From positions 1-64,000 of the forward strand of contig NZ_JAFIMU010000012.1 in the NCBI RefSeq assembly GCF_017302985.1: a stretch of DNA of 64,000 bases, in the 5' to 3' direction. The notes below the pieces were generated by a model. The model worked only from the letters and a program-made list of their open reading frames with translations. It had not been told where the DNA came from and ran no database searches. The position numbers and the translations under genes were made by a program. Source of the stretch: Corallococcus macrosporus (GTDB taxonomy: Bacteria > Myxococcota > Myxococcia > Myxococcales > Myxococcaceae). Position 1 is the first letter of the stretch; each line of letters begins with the position of its first letter. Positions 1-12,400 of the stretch are shown here, in pieces.

Positions 1-2
1 TC

Positions 3-1583
3 GCGTTCAACCAGCGCGGCAAGCTGGTGGTGGGCCACCCCGCCAAGGGGCAGATGCTCACCAACCCGCGCCAGACGGTGTACGGCGCCAAGCGGCTGGT
101 GGGCCGGCCGTACGCGTCGCCCATCGTGGGGCAGATCAAGGGCCGCTTTCACTACGAGATCGCCGCGGGCCAGAACGGCGAGGCGGCAGTGCGCCTGGGC
201 GACCGCATCTATTCGCTCCAGCAGATCTCCGCGCTGATCCTGCGCGAGGTGCGCGAGGTGGCGCAGAACCAGCTGGGCCAGCCCATCTCGCGGGCGGTCA
301 TCACCGTGCCCGCCTACTACAACGACAACCAGCGGCACGCGGTGCGCGAGGCGGGCAAGCTCGCCGGGCTGTACGTGGAGCGCATTCTCAACGAGCCCAC
401 GGCGGCGGCGCTGGCGTACGGCTACGGCAAGAAGCTCAACCAGCGCGTGCTGGTGTACGACCTGGGCGGCGGCACCTTCGACGCGTCGGTGCTGGAGCTG
501 CACGACACCGTCTACGAGGTCATCAGCACCGGCGGCGACACGTTCCTGGGCGGCATCGACTTCGACAACGCCATCGTGGAGTACCTCCTGGAGGAGTTCC
601 AGCGGCAGACGGGCCGCGCCTTCCAGGGGGACCGGGTGGCCCTGCAGCGCATCAACGACGCGGCGGAGCGGGCCAAGTGCGCCCTCTCCGAGCGCTCCGA
701 GATGCGTGTGCACGTGGCCTTCATCACGATGATCGACAACAAGCCGTACGACCTGGACGTCACGCTCACGCGGCAGAAGCTCATCGCCCTGACGGAGGGG
801 CTGGTGGACCGCACGGTCCAGGTCTGCGAGGAAGTGCTGCAGGCCAAGGGGCTGAAGCCCACGGACATCGACGAGGTGATCCTCGTGGGTGGCCAGAGCC
901 GCTTCCCGCTGGTGCACGAGAAGATCACGAAGTTCTTCGGGCGGCCGCCCAGCAAGGGCGTGCACCCGGACGAGGCCGTGGCGCTGGGCGCGGCGCTGCT
1001 GGCGCACAGCCTGGGACAGCTGGAAGGCGTGGTGCTCATCGACGTGCTGCCCATGGCCATTGGCGTGGGGCTGCCGGGTGGGCGCTTCAAGCCGGTGCTG
1101 GAGCGCAACGTGTCGCTGCCAGCCGCCAAGAGCTACACGCTGTCCACGCACCGGGACGACCAGACGGAACTGGAGCTCACCGTCTTCCAGGGCGACTCCG
1201 AGCGCGCGCAGGACAACGAGTACCTGGGCACGCTGCGGCTCGCGGGCCTGCCGAAGCGGCCTCGCGGCGCGGTGCAGGTGCAGGTGACCTTCGAGGTGAA
1301 CAACGAGTCCCTGCTGAAGGTGACCGCGCGGGAGGGCACCTCGGGGCGTGAGGTGGTCAGCACGTTCACCACCCGCGACACGCCGGAGGCGGTGAAGGCG
1401 CGGCTGGCGCAGCAGGAGCCCGCGGCGGCTCCGGTGCCTCCCGTCGTGGGCCCGGGAGCGGCGGCTCGCAACCCCGTGGCGGCATCCCCTCCGGTCGTCG
1501 CGGAAGCGTCCGCGGACGTCGCGGTCGTGTCACGACAGAAAGGTTTCATGGGGTGGTTGAAGGGGTTGTTCGGCCGCGCATGA
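3..1583 (+). CDS. Hsp70/DnaK-family chaperone, 5' end outside the window
   Basis: ATP-dependent chaperone of the Hsp70 family. The reading frame is open to the window edge and the first visible residues ([17 protein letters not shown]) match DnaK from about residue 40, so only the extreme N-terminus is missing. Visible are the ATPase-domain motifs [37 protein letters not shown] and [13 protein letters not shown], followed by a beta-type substrate-binding domain. The protein is about 565 residues in full, roughly 70 shorter than classical DnaK. The helical lid is absent and replaced by a Pro/Ala/Val-rich stretch of about 45 residues ending in the amphipathic tail [13 protein letters not shown]. 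No dnaJ or grpE lies nearby, so this is probably an accessory paralogue rather than housekeeping DnaK. It is co-directional with the synthetase gene, 138 bp upstream of it. Family assignment is certain; the client is unknown. Confidence 0.93.
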   Translation, partial: AFNQRGKLVVGHPAKGQMLTNPRQTVYGAKRLVGRPYASPIVGQIKGRFHYEIAAGQNGEAAVRLGDRIYSLQQISALILREVREVAQNQLGQPISRAVITVPAYYNDNQRHAVREAGKLAGLYVERILNEPTAAALAYGYGKKLNQRVLVYDLGGGTFDASVLELHDTVYEVISTGGDTFLGGIDFDNAIVEYLLEEFQRQTGRAFQGDRVALQRINDAAERAKCALSERSEMRVHVAFITMIDNKPYDLDVTLTRQKLIALTEGLVDRTVQVCEEVLQAKGLKPTDIDEVILVGGQSRFPLVHEKITKFFGRPPSKGVHPDEAVALGAALLAHSLGQLEGVVLIDVLPMAIGVGLPGGRFKPVLERNVSLPAAKSYTLSTHRDDQTELELTVFQGDSERAQDNEYLGTLRLAGLPKRPRGAVQVQVTFEVNNESLLKVTAREGTSGREVVSTFTTRDTPEAVKARLAQQEPAAAPVPPVVGPGAAARNPVAASPPVVAEASADVAVVSRQKGFMGWLKGLFGRA

Positions 1584-1680
1584 TTCCCGGCGGGTTCCCG
1601 CTCGCCGAGTGGGCTGGCGGCGGGGGCCACGGCTTCGGGTCATCACCGCGAGTGCCTGCGGGACAAATCGCGAGGGCTGC

Positions 1681-1707
1681 TATTAAGTGTCGGCGGTTTT
1701 TCGACAC
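1681..1707 (+). promoter_or_regulatory. Candidate -10 element and operator-like dyad before the synthetase gene
   Basis: The 138-bp gap between the Hsp70 and synthetase genes holds an AT-rich -10-like hexamer TATTAA (1681-1686). Directly after it is a perfect dyad, GTGTCG (1687-1692), nine bases, then CGACAC (1702-1707). No good -35 hexamer is visible; GGGACA at 1660-1665 is poor and only 15 bp away. The dyad overlaps the expected transcription start, a common place for a repressor site. Positions are direct observation; the role is inference. Confidence 0.35.
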
Positions 1708-1721
1708 ATGGACGGCCCCCC

Positions 1722-3480
1722 GTGCCCGACTTCTCGCGAACCCTTCCTGGCGTCCTGCTGAAGCTTGTCCAAGGGCCTTCCGCCCACGCGCCGCTCTATA
1801 CCTTTTTGGGAGACGGCGACGGCGAGGAGACCGTCTGGAGCGCGGCGGACCTCGACGTGCGCGCGCGGAGGATCGCGACGGCGCTGCGTGAGCGTGGCGC
1901 GGTGGGCGAGCGCGTGCTGCTCCTGTACCCGCCGGGGCTGGATTACGTCGCGGGCTTCTTCGGGTGTCTGTACGCGGGCGCGGTGGCGGTGCCCGCGTAT
2001 CCGCCGGATCCGATGCGGCTGGAGCGCACCCTGCCCCGCCTGCGCGCCATCATCCAGGACGCGCGTGCGTCAGTGGTGCTCACCACATCCGGCATCCTGG
2101 ACCTGTCGGACTTCGTCTTCGAGCAGGCGCCGGACTTCCGCGCGCTGCACTGGATGGCGACGGACGCGCTGCCGGAGGGCGGCGAGCGGGACTGGGTGGC
2201 GCCCGAGGGCGTGGGGGCGGAGTCGCTCGCGTTCCTCCAGTACACGTCCGGGAGCACGGGCACGCCGAAGGGCGTGATGCTCACGCACGGGAACCTGCTG
2301 CACAACCTGTCGCTGATCCACGGCGCGTTCGGGGCGCGCTCGGACAGCGTGGGCGTCATCTGGCTGCCGCCGTACCACGACATGGGGCTCATCGGCGGCA
2401 TCCTGGAGCCGCTGTACGGTGGCTTCCCGGTGGCGCTGATGTCACCGATGGCGTTCCTCAAGCGGCCCATGGCGTGGCTGGAGGCGGTGTCGCGCTTCGG
2501 GGGCACCATCAGCGGCGGGCCGAACTTCGCGTTCGATTTGTGCGTGCGCAAGAGCACGCCGGAGCAGCGCCAGGCGCTGGACTTGAGCCGCTGGGAGGTC
2601 GCGTTCTGCGGCGCGGAGCCCATCCGCCCGGAAACGCTGGACCGCTTCGTGGAGGCGTTCGGTCCGAGCGGCTTCCGGCGCGAGGCGTTCTATCCCTGCT
2701 ACGGACTGGCGGAAGGCACGCTCATCGTCTCCGGAGGCGAGAAGTCGGCTCCGCCGGTGTCGGTGACGCTTTCGGGTGGAGCGCTGGAGCGGCATCGCGC
2801 GGAGGAAGTGGGCGCGGCGGAGCCCGGGGCGCGGACGCTGGTGGGGTGTGGCCGGACGCTGGCGGAGCAGAAAATCGCCATCGTGGATCCGGAGACGCTG
2901 GAGCGGCGCGTCTCGGGTGAAGTGGGCGAGGTCTGGGTGTCAGGGCCGAGCGTCGCCCAGGGGTATTGGGGTCGCGAGGATGCGACGCGCGAGACGTTCC
3001 AGGCGCGCATCGCCGGTGATGCTTCCGGGCCGTATCTGCGCACGGGAGACCTGGGGTTCCTGCGGCCGGATGGCGAGCTGTACGTCACCGGGCGGCGCAA
3101 GGACCTGATCATCCTGCGAGGCAGGAACCACTATCCGCAGGACCTGGAAGCGACGGTGGAGCTGGCGCACCCGATGCTGCGGCCGGGTGGCGGCGCGGTG
3201 TTCGCGGTGGAGGTGGCGGGCGAAGAGCGCGCGGTCGTCGTGCAGGAGCTGGACGTCCGGCGGTTGGGTGGGCTGCGTGAGCAGTTGGCGGCGGCGGACG
3301 CGGCGGTGGGGGCCATCCGGCAGCGGCTGGCGGAGTCGCACGAGGTGCAGGCGCACGCGGTGGTGCTCATCGAGCCGGGCAGCCTGCCCAAGACGTCCAG
3401 CGGCAAGGTGCAGCGGCACGCGTGCCGCACGGGTTTCCTGACCGGGACGTTCCAGGAGGTGATGGCCTGGCGGGAGGAAC
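1722..3480 (+). other. FAAL domain (fatty acyl-AMP ligase), residues 1-586
   Basis: Activates a fatty acid as acyl-adenylate and loads it on the following ACP, setting the lipid tail. The AMP-binding core YTSGSTGTPKGVMLTH and the FAAL-type motifs LPPYHDMGLIGGIL, GGPNFAFDLC and FYPCYGLAEGTLIVSGG are present. The C-terminal lysine motif is PKTSSGKVQR. FAALs are known to stop at the adenylate and pass the acyl group to a carrier without CoA. Chain length cannot be read from the sequence. Confidence 0.9.
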
Positions 3481-6400
3481 TGCCCGGTGGGCCGGGTGCG
3501 TTGTCGGAAGCTCCCCTTCCCTCGGGTTCCAGCATCGCCGGGTCTGTTCTCGCATCGGGCGCTTCGGGATCGCATGGCTCCCCCAGCACAGGCTCCGGAC
3601 CATCGGCTGCATCTGGTTCGCATGGCTCCCTCAGCGCGGGTCCTGGCGCACGCGACGCGACTGGCACGGGTCCTGACGTACGCGGGGCGTCGGGCGCTTC
3701 GGGTTCGCATGGTCCCTCTGGCACGGGATCCGGAGCACGCGACGTTTCGGCCGCCTCCGGTCTGCACGGATCCTCTGGCACGGGTTCCGGCGCACGCGAG
3801 GCGGCAGGTGCTTCCGGGGCGCATGGATCCCCTGGCACGGGTCCTGGCGCGCGCGAGGCCTCGGGCGCTTCGGGTTCGCATGCTTCGTCTGGGCGGGATC
3901 CGGCGGCGCTGGCTGCGAAGCCGGACGCGGAAGCGTTGGTGGCGTGGCTGCGCGACATCGTGGCGCGGCACGTGCGCATGCGCCGTGAGGAGATCGACGT
4001 CGAGGCTCCGGTCACGCGCTTCGGACTGGACTCTCTGGGCGCGGTGGAGCTGGCCCACGAGGTGGGCACGGGCACGGGCCTGACGGTTCCCATGGAGTGG
4101 TTGCTCCAGGGGCCGAGCATCACGTCGCTGGCGCGGCAACTGCTCACGCTTCGAGCGTCGACGGGGCCGGCTTCGAGCACGCTGCGTCGCCGGGACGTCG
4201 AGGGTGCCCGGGCTGTGTCCTTCGCTCAGGCGCGGTTGTGGTTCCTGGACAAGTACGCACCGGGCGACGTGGCGTACAACCTCCCCGCGGCCGTGCGCCT
4301 GGAAGGCGACCTGGACGTAGCCGCGCTGGAGGGCAGCCTCACGGCGCTCGCCGCGCGCCATGACGCGCTGAGGACGTCCTTCGGCAGTCAGGACGGACGG
4401 CCCCTTCAGCTCATCGCGAAGGACGCGGTGCTGCCGCTGGCCCGCGTGTCGCTGGAGTCCCTGCCTCTGGAAGCCCGCGAGGCTGAAGCCTCCCGCCTTG
4501 CTCATGAAGAAGCCCGCCGCCCGTTCAACCTGGCGCAGGGGCCGCTGGTTCGCGCCACGCTGCTGACGCTGGATGCACGCACGCATGTGCTGGTGCTCGT
4601 CATGCACCATGCCGTGTCGGACGGCACGTCCATGGCCGTGCTGGTGCGTGAGGTGTCCGCCCTCTACGCGGCGCTGCGTGAGAGCCGGCCTTCTCCGCTG
4701 CCCGCGCTGCCGCTGGGATACGCGGACTACGCGGAGTGGCAGCGGGAGTGGCTGGACGGCGCCGCGCTGACTTCGCAACTGGACTACTGGCGCAAGCAGC
4801 TTGCGGGTGCACCCCGGTTGCTGGAGCTGGCCACGGACCGGCCTCGTCCCGCCGAGCGTGGAACTCAAGGCGCGCGGGTGCCGGTGGTGCTGGACTCCCG
4901 GCTGGCTGAAGCAGTGCGCAAGCTGGCGGTGCGCGAAGGCGTCACGCCCTTCATGGTGCTGCTGGCGGGCTTCCAGGCGGTGCTCGCTCGCCGCGCCGGA
5001 CAGGACGACGTCAGCGTGGGCACGGCCATCGCGGGCCGGGGACGTGCGGAGCTCCAGGGGCTGGTGGGCTTCTTCGTCAACACGCTGGTGATGCGCACGC
5101 GGCTGTCCGGTGCGCCCACCTTCCGTGAGCTTTTGGGCCGGGTGCGCGCGACGGCCATGGGCGCGTACGCGCACCAGGACGTGCCCTTCGAGAAGCTGGT
5201 GGAAGCGCTTCAGCCCACGCGCGAGCGCGGGCACACGCCCCTCTTCCAGGTCATGTTCATCCTCCAGGGCGCGCAGGTGGGCGCCCCCGTGCTGCCGGGC
5301 CTCCAGTCGAAGCTGCTGGACGTGCACCCCGGCACGGCGATGTTCGACCTGACGCTGTCGCTCTCCGAGTCCGCTCGGGGCTTCGAGGGCTGGCTGGAGT
5401 ACGCCACCGACCTCTTCGACGCGGACACCGTGGCCCGCCTCGCTGGCCACCTGCGCGTGCTGCTGGAGGCCGCCGTCGCGGACCCGTCGCGTCGCGTGGA
5501 TGCGCTGCCGTGGCTGGACGCCTCGGAGTCGGAGCACCTGCGCGCCCTCTCGCGCGGACCCGACATCGAGTTCCCCTCCGACGCCACCATCTCCGCGCGC
5601 TTCGCGGCGCAGGTGGCGCGCACCCCGGATGCCGTGGCGCTCGTCGCCGGGGAGACGCGGCTCACGTACCGCGAGCTTCGTGCTCGAGCCCGGGCCCTGG
5701 CGCACACGCTGAGGCAGCGTGGCGTAGGACCGGAGTCCGTCGTGGGGCTGTGCGTGGACCGCACGGCGGAGCTGGCCGTGGGGTTGCTCGGCATCCTGGA
5801 GGCGGGCGCGGCGTACCTGCCGCTGGATCCGGCCTACCCTGCACAGCGGCTCGCCGCGATGTGGGAGGACTCCGGGGCGAAGGTTCTCGTGAGTCCTCGT
5901 CACCTGGAGGACGTGGTCGCGGTGCCGGTGGAGCGCCGGCTCTTCCTCGACGACGTGGACCCCTCCGTAGGCGGGGACTTCGTGCGGTCCGCGAGTGACG
6001 CGCGGACGCTCGCGTACGTGCTCTACACGTCCGGTTCGACGGGGCGCCCCAAGGGCGTCGGCGTGCCGCACCGGACGGTGATGAACTTCTTCCGCGCGAT
6101 GGATGCGCACGTCTCGCCGTGCCCGGGCACGTGGCTGGCGATGACGAGCATCTCCTTCGACATCTCCGTGCTGGAGCTGCTCTGGTCCTGGACGCGCGGC
6201 TTCCAGGTGGTGCTCGCGCCCACGGGCCTGGAGCCCGCCGCGCTCGCGGAGGCGCTGGAGCAGCACGCCGTCACCCACTTCCAGTGCACGCCGTCCTACG
6301 CGCGCGCCGTCGCGGAAGAGCCCCGGGCACTGCATGCACTGCGCGGCCTGCGGCAACTGCTCGTGGGCGGTGAAGCCCTTCCGGGCAGCCTGGCCTCGCG

Positions 6401-9400
6401 GCTGCGCGAGCACGTCCCTGCCCTGCTCAACATGTACGGCCCCACCGAGACGACGGTGTGGTCGTCCATGCATCGCGTGGAGACGGACACCGCTGGAACG
6501 GTGTCGCTGGGACGGCCGCTGGCGAACACCGGGCTCTACATCCTGGACGCCCGGCTGCAACCGATGCCGGTCGGTGTTCCCGGGGAGCTGTTCATCGGCG
6601 GTGAAGGCGTGGTGCGCGGTTACCTGGGCCGCCCGGACCTGACGGCCGAGCGCTTCGTGCCGGACGCGTTCCGCGACGAGCCGGGCACGCGGATGTACCG
6701 CACGGGGGACCGGGCGCGCTGGCTCCCGGACGGGACGCTGGAGTTCCTGGGCCGCATCGACCACCAGGTGAAGCTGCGGGGCTTCCGCATCGAACCCGGT
6801 GAAATCGACGCCGCGCTCCGCACGCACCCCGAGGTCCGCGAGGCCGTGGTCACCGTGCGCGAGGACGTGCCCGGCGAACAGCGCCTCGTGGCCTACGTCG
6901 TCCCCGCCTCCGTGGACGCGGACGCCCTGCGTGAACACCTGCGCTCCCGCCTCCCCGGCTACATGGTGCCCTCGGCCTTCGTCGGCCTGGGCGCCCTGCC
7001 CCTCACGCCCAACGGCAAGGTGGATCGCCGCGCCCTGCCCGCCCCCACGGCCGTCACCACCACCGGGGATGCCGGCCCCCTGACGCCGCTCCAGGCCCAG
7101 GTGGCCGCGCTGTTCCAGGACGTGCTGCACGTGGAGCGCGTGGGCGCGCACGATGACTTCTTCGCGCTCGGTGGGCATTCGCTGCTGGCCACCCAGCTCA
7201 TCACCCGCGTGAGCGCTCGGTTCGGCGTGGACCTGCCCGTGCGTGCGCTGTTCGACGCGCCCACCGTGGCGCGGCTCGCGGAGCGCATCGAGGCGCTTCC
7301 GTCGCGGCATCCCGCCACGCCCATCCCCACCGTGCCCCGCGACGGCGCGCTGCCGCTGTCGCTCGCGCAGCAGCGCATGTGGTTCCTGGACCGGCTGGAG
7401 CCCGGTCAGGCCCTCTACAACATCCCCCTGGCCCTGCGGCTCTCCGGCCCCCTGGACGTGGAGGTGCTGCGCCGCACCTTCGCGGAGGTCGTCCGCCGGC
7501 ACGAACCGCTGCGCACGACGTTCGAGGAGCGCGACGGTCAGCCGCTCCAGCGCATCCACGCTCCGCCCGCGGAGTGGCCGCTCCCGGTGGAGACGCTCCC
7601 CGAAGGTGACGCGCGCGAGGCCACCCTGCGCCAGCGCATGCGCGAGGACGCGACCTGGCCGTTCGACCTGGGCACCGGTCCGCTGATGCGCACGCGCCTG
7701 CTGCGGCTGGCCCCGGACGAACACGTGCTGCTGCTGTGCATGCACCACATCGTCACGGATGGCTGGTCCATGGGCGTGCTCGTGCACGAGGTGGGCAGCC
7801 TCTACTCGGCGCTCGCGGCGGGACAGCCGTCGCCGCTGCCGGCGCTGGAGGTGCAGGCCGCGGACTTCGCCGCATGGCAGCGCCAGCAGGAGGACTCCGA
7901 TACCTCGCGGGCCAACCTGGGCGCGCTGCGCGAGTCCCTGAAGGACGTGCCCGTGCTCACCCTGCCCGCCGCGCAGGGGCTGCCCGGGACGCGGTCGACG
8001 CGCGGGGACACGCACGTCTTCACGCTGCCCGCGTCGCTGGTGCGCTCGCTGGAGCAGGTGGGCCGCGCGCATGACGCCACGCTGTTCATGGTGCTGATGG
8101 CCGGCTACCAGGCCGTGCTGTCGCGCTACTCCGGGCAGGACGACTTCGCCGTGGGCACGCCCGTGGCGCACCGCACCCGGCCGGAGCTGGAGCCCCTCAT
8201 CGGCGTGTTCCTCAACACGCTGGTGCTGCGCGCGCGCCTGGACGGAGCCCCCCGCTTCTCCCAGCTCCTGGAGCGCGTGCGCGAGTCCTCCCTGGCCGCG
8301 TTCGCGCACCAGGACGTGCCCTACGAGCAGCTCGTGGAGGCGGTGGCGCAGGCGCGCGGCGGCGACCGGACCGCGCTGTTCCAGGTGATGTTCGTGCTGC
8401 AGAACGCGCCGCTGTCCGCACCGTCCCTGCCCGGCGTCCGCGTGGAGCGGCTGCCCACGTCGACGGAAACCGCGCGCTTCGACCTCATCCTGTCGCTGAC
8501 CGCGCGGGACGGCGGCCTGGAGGGGGCGCTCGAATACAGCCGCGACCTCTTCTCCGCGGACGCGGCGGCGCGGTTCGCCACCCACTTCCGGGTGCTGCTG
8601 GAGGCCGTGGCTCGCGAGGCCTCGACGCCTGTGCGCCTGCTGCCCCTGATGGCCGAGGCGGAGCGTGAGCAGGTGCTCAACGACTTCAGCGCGCCGGACG
8701 TCCGGCCGCTGCGCGAGCCGCCCCTGCTGGACCTCTTCGACATGCAGGTCCGTCGCGCCCCCGACGCCATCGCCGTGGAGCACGAGGGCCGCACGCTCAC
8801 GTACGCGGCGCTGGATGCGCGCGCGAACCAGTTGGCGCGGCACCTGCTGGCCCGGGGGCTCCAGCCCGAGGGCCGCGTGGGCCTGTGCGTGGAGCGCGGC
8901 CTGGACCTCGTCGTGGGCATGCTCGGCATCCTCAAGGCGGGCGGCGCTTACGTGCCGTTGGATCCGGCCTATCCGGCGTCGCGCCTGATGTTCATGTTCC
9001 AGGACGCGGGGCTGTCGCTGGTGGTGACGGAGCGCTCGCTGCCCGAGGCCGTCCAGGACCGGGCCTGGCCCACGGTGAGCCTGGAGGCGGACCGGGAGGA
9101 GCTCGAGCGCCACGACACGTCCTCGCCGGGCGTGCGGCTGCTGCCGAACCAGCTGATCTACGTGCTGTACACGTCGGGCTCCACGGGCACGCCCAAGGGC
9201 GTGGGCGTCACGTACGCGTCCGTCGTGCACGTGGTGCGGGACACGAACTACCTCCAGGTCACTCCGGACGACCGGATGGTGCAGGGCGGGACGCCGTCGT
9301 TCGACATCGCGACGTTCGAGGTCTGGGGCGCGCTGCTCAACGGCGCGCGGCTCGTCATCCTGCCTCGCGACGTGACGCTGGCTCCGGCGCAGCTTGCGCG

Positions 9401-12400
9401 CGTGCTGCGTGAGACGGGCGCCACCGTGGCCATGTTCCCCACGGCCCTGTTCCACGTCGTGGCGCGAGAGGTCCCCGACGCGTTCGCCACGATGCGGGCG
9501 GTCTACTTCGCGGGTGAGGCCGCGAACGCGGATGCGATCCGCGCCGTGCTGCGCGCCGGACCGCCGGTGCAGCTGGTGAACTTCTATGGCCCCACGGAGA
9601 TCACCGTGGGCGCCAGCACGCAGGTCCTCAACGGCCTGTCCGAGCACGTGACCATCGTGCCCATCGGCCGGCCGATGACGCGCTGCCGGACGTACGTGCT
9701 GGATGCGCACCTGCAGCCCGTGCCCGTGGGCATCCCGGGCGAGCTGTACCTGGGCGGCGACGGCGTGAGCCGGGGCTACCTGGGCCGCCCCGCGCTGACG
9801 GCCGAGCGCTTCGTGCCCCTGCCCTTCGGTGACGTGCCCGGGGCGCGGCTGTACCGCACGGGCGACCGCGTGCGCTGGATGGCGGACGGCACGCTGGAGT
9901 TCCTGGGCCGTATGGACACGCAGGTGAAGCTGCGCGGCTTCCGCATCGAGCTGGGCGAGGTGGAGGCCATCATCCGTCAGCACCCGTCGGTGAAGGCCTC
10001 GGCGGCCGGGGTGCTGGACGATGGTGTGGGCGATCCGCGCCTGGTGGCGTGGTACGTGCCGAAGGCCCCGCTGGACGCGGCGGAGCTGCGAGCCTTCGTG
10101 TCCGAACGGCTGCCCGCGCCGCTGGTGCCCGGTGCGTTCGTGCAACTGGACGCCCTTCCGCTCACGCCCGTGGGCAAGGTGGACCGCAAGGCCCTGCCCC
10201 CTCCGGATGCGCGCTCGGTCGCGGCGGCAGCGCCGGAGAAGCCCGTACGGATGACGCCCTTCCAGCAGCGCATCGCGGATCTGTTCCGCGACGTGCTGCG
10301 CGTGCCGCAGGTGGGCGTGCACGATGACTTCTTCGCGCTGGGCGGCCACTCGCTGCTGGCCACGCGGCTGCTGTCGCGCGTGCGTTCCACCTTCCAGGTG
10401 GAGCTGCCCCTGCGCGGCCTCTTCGAGGGCGCCACCGTCGCCGGTGTCACCGAGCAGGTGGAGGCGCAGCTCCTCTCCCGCTCCGACCTGCCGCGCGTGC
10501 CCGCGATCCGCAAGGTCGCCCGTGATGGTGAGCTGCCCCTGTCGTTCGCACAGCAGCGGCTGTGGCTGGTGGAACAGCTCCAGCCCGGTGCCACGCCGTA
10601 CATCCTGCTGGGCGCGGTGCGGCTGGAGGGCGCGCTGGACGCGGAGGCCCTGCGCCGCGCGCTGGAGCTGCTCGTCGAACGTCACGAGGCGCTCCGCACC
10701 ACGTTCGCCCTGAAGGGCCGTGACCCCGTCCAGATCATCCAGCCCACGCCCCACCTGGCCCTGCCCCTGACGGACCTGGGCGGCGTGCCGGCGGCGGACC
10801 GCGAGGCGGAGGTGCAGCGGCTGGCGCGCGAGGAGGCCGGCCGGCCCTTCGACCTGGGCACGGGACCGCTGCTGCGCACCCGGCTGCTGCGGCTGACCCC
10901 GTCGCACCACGTGTTGCTGCTGGGCATGCACCACGTCGTCTCCGACGGCTGGTCGCTGGGCGTGATGGTGCGTGAGGTGGCCACGGCCTACGCGGCCTTT
11001 GCTTCCGGCGCGGCGCCGTCCCTGCCCGCCCTGCCCATCCAGTACGCGGACTTCGCGGCGTGGCAGCGCGGCTGGCTCCAGGGCGACGTGCTCGCCGATG
11101 AAGTCGCGTGGTGGAAGGAACAACTCGCCGGTGCGCCTCGGGTCCTGGACCTGCCCACCGACAAGCCGCGTCCCACGACGCGGTCCCCGCACGGTGCGCT
11201 GCTTCCCGTGCACGTGCCTCGCGACCTGACGGACCGTCTGGCGGGGCTTGCCCGCGCCGAAGGTGCCACGCCGTTCATGGCGCTGCTGGCCGTGTGGCAG
11301 GTGCTGCTGTCGCGCTACAGCCGGCAGGAGGACCTGCTCGTCGGCGCTCCCATCGCGGGCCGCACGCATGGCGACGTGGAGGGGCTGGTCGGCTTCTTCG
11401 TCAACACGCTGGCGCTGCGGGCGCACGTCCGTCCGGAGGCGTCGTACCGCACACTGCTGGGACAGGTGCGGGACACGACGCTCGCGGCCTACGAGCACCA
11501 GGACCTGCCGTTCGAGAAGCTGGTGGAGGAACTCCAGGTGCCTCGCGACCTGGGCCGCACGCCGCTGGTGCAGGCCGTGTTCGCGCTCCAGAACGCTCCG
11601 GCCGGGGCGCTTGAAGCGCCGGGCTTGAGGATGGAGTTGCTGGAGGTGGACGCGGGCACGGCGCACTTCGACCTGGGCCTGCTGCTCACGGAGACGCCGG
11701 ACGGACTGCGCGGCTCCATCGAGTACAGCACCGACCTCTTCGAGCGCGACACCATTGCCCGGATCTCCGGACACCTGCGCGTGCTGCTGGAGGCCGCCGT
11801 CGCCGGCCCGGACGTGCCGGTCTCCGCGCTGCCGTGGCTCACGCCGGAGGAGCGCCAGCAGGTGCTCGTCGCGTGGAACGACACCGCGCTTCCCTACCCC
11901 TCCGACAGCACCGTCGCGGCGCGCTTCGAGCTTCATGCCGCGCGGCAGCCGGACGCCATCGCGGTGGAGGACGGGGATGAGCGGCTGACGTACTCGCAGC
12001 TGGATGCCCGGGCGAATCAGCTTGCGCATGTCCTGCGGGCCAAGGGCGTAGGGCCGGACGTGCCGGTGGCGCTGTGCCTGGAGCGCTCCGTGGGCTTCGT
12101 CGTCACGGTGCTCGGCATCCTCAAGGCGGGCGGCGCTTACGTGCCGCTGGATGCTTCGTATCCCGCGCAGCGGCTGAGCTTCATGCTGGAGGATGCGCGT
12201 CCGCACCTGCTCGTCACCACGCGCGAGCTGCGCGGACGGCTGCACCTGCCGGACGCGTCCCTGCCCTGTCTGTTCCTGGAGGAGCCGTCGCTGGCGGATC
12301 AGCCCGCCACCGCGCCGGAGTCCGGCGTGGGGCCGCGACACCTGGCCTACGTCATCTTCACCTCCGGCAGCGGCGGACGGCCCAAGGGCGTGGGCATCGA

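Noticed and set aside
1553-1891. A 112-codon plus-strand frame overlapping the Hsp70 end and synthetase start
   Set aside because: It overlaps both real genes out of frame, has Arg/Gly/Pro-rich composition and no ribosome binding site.
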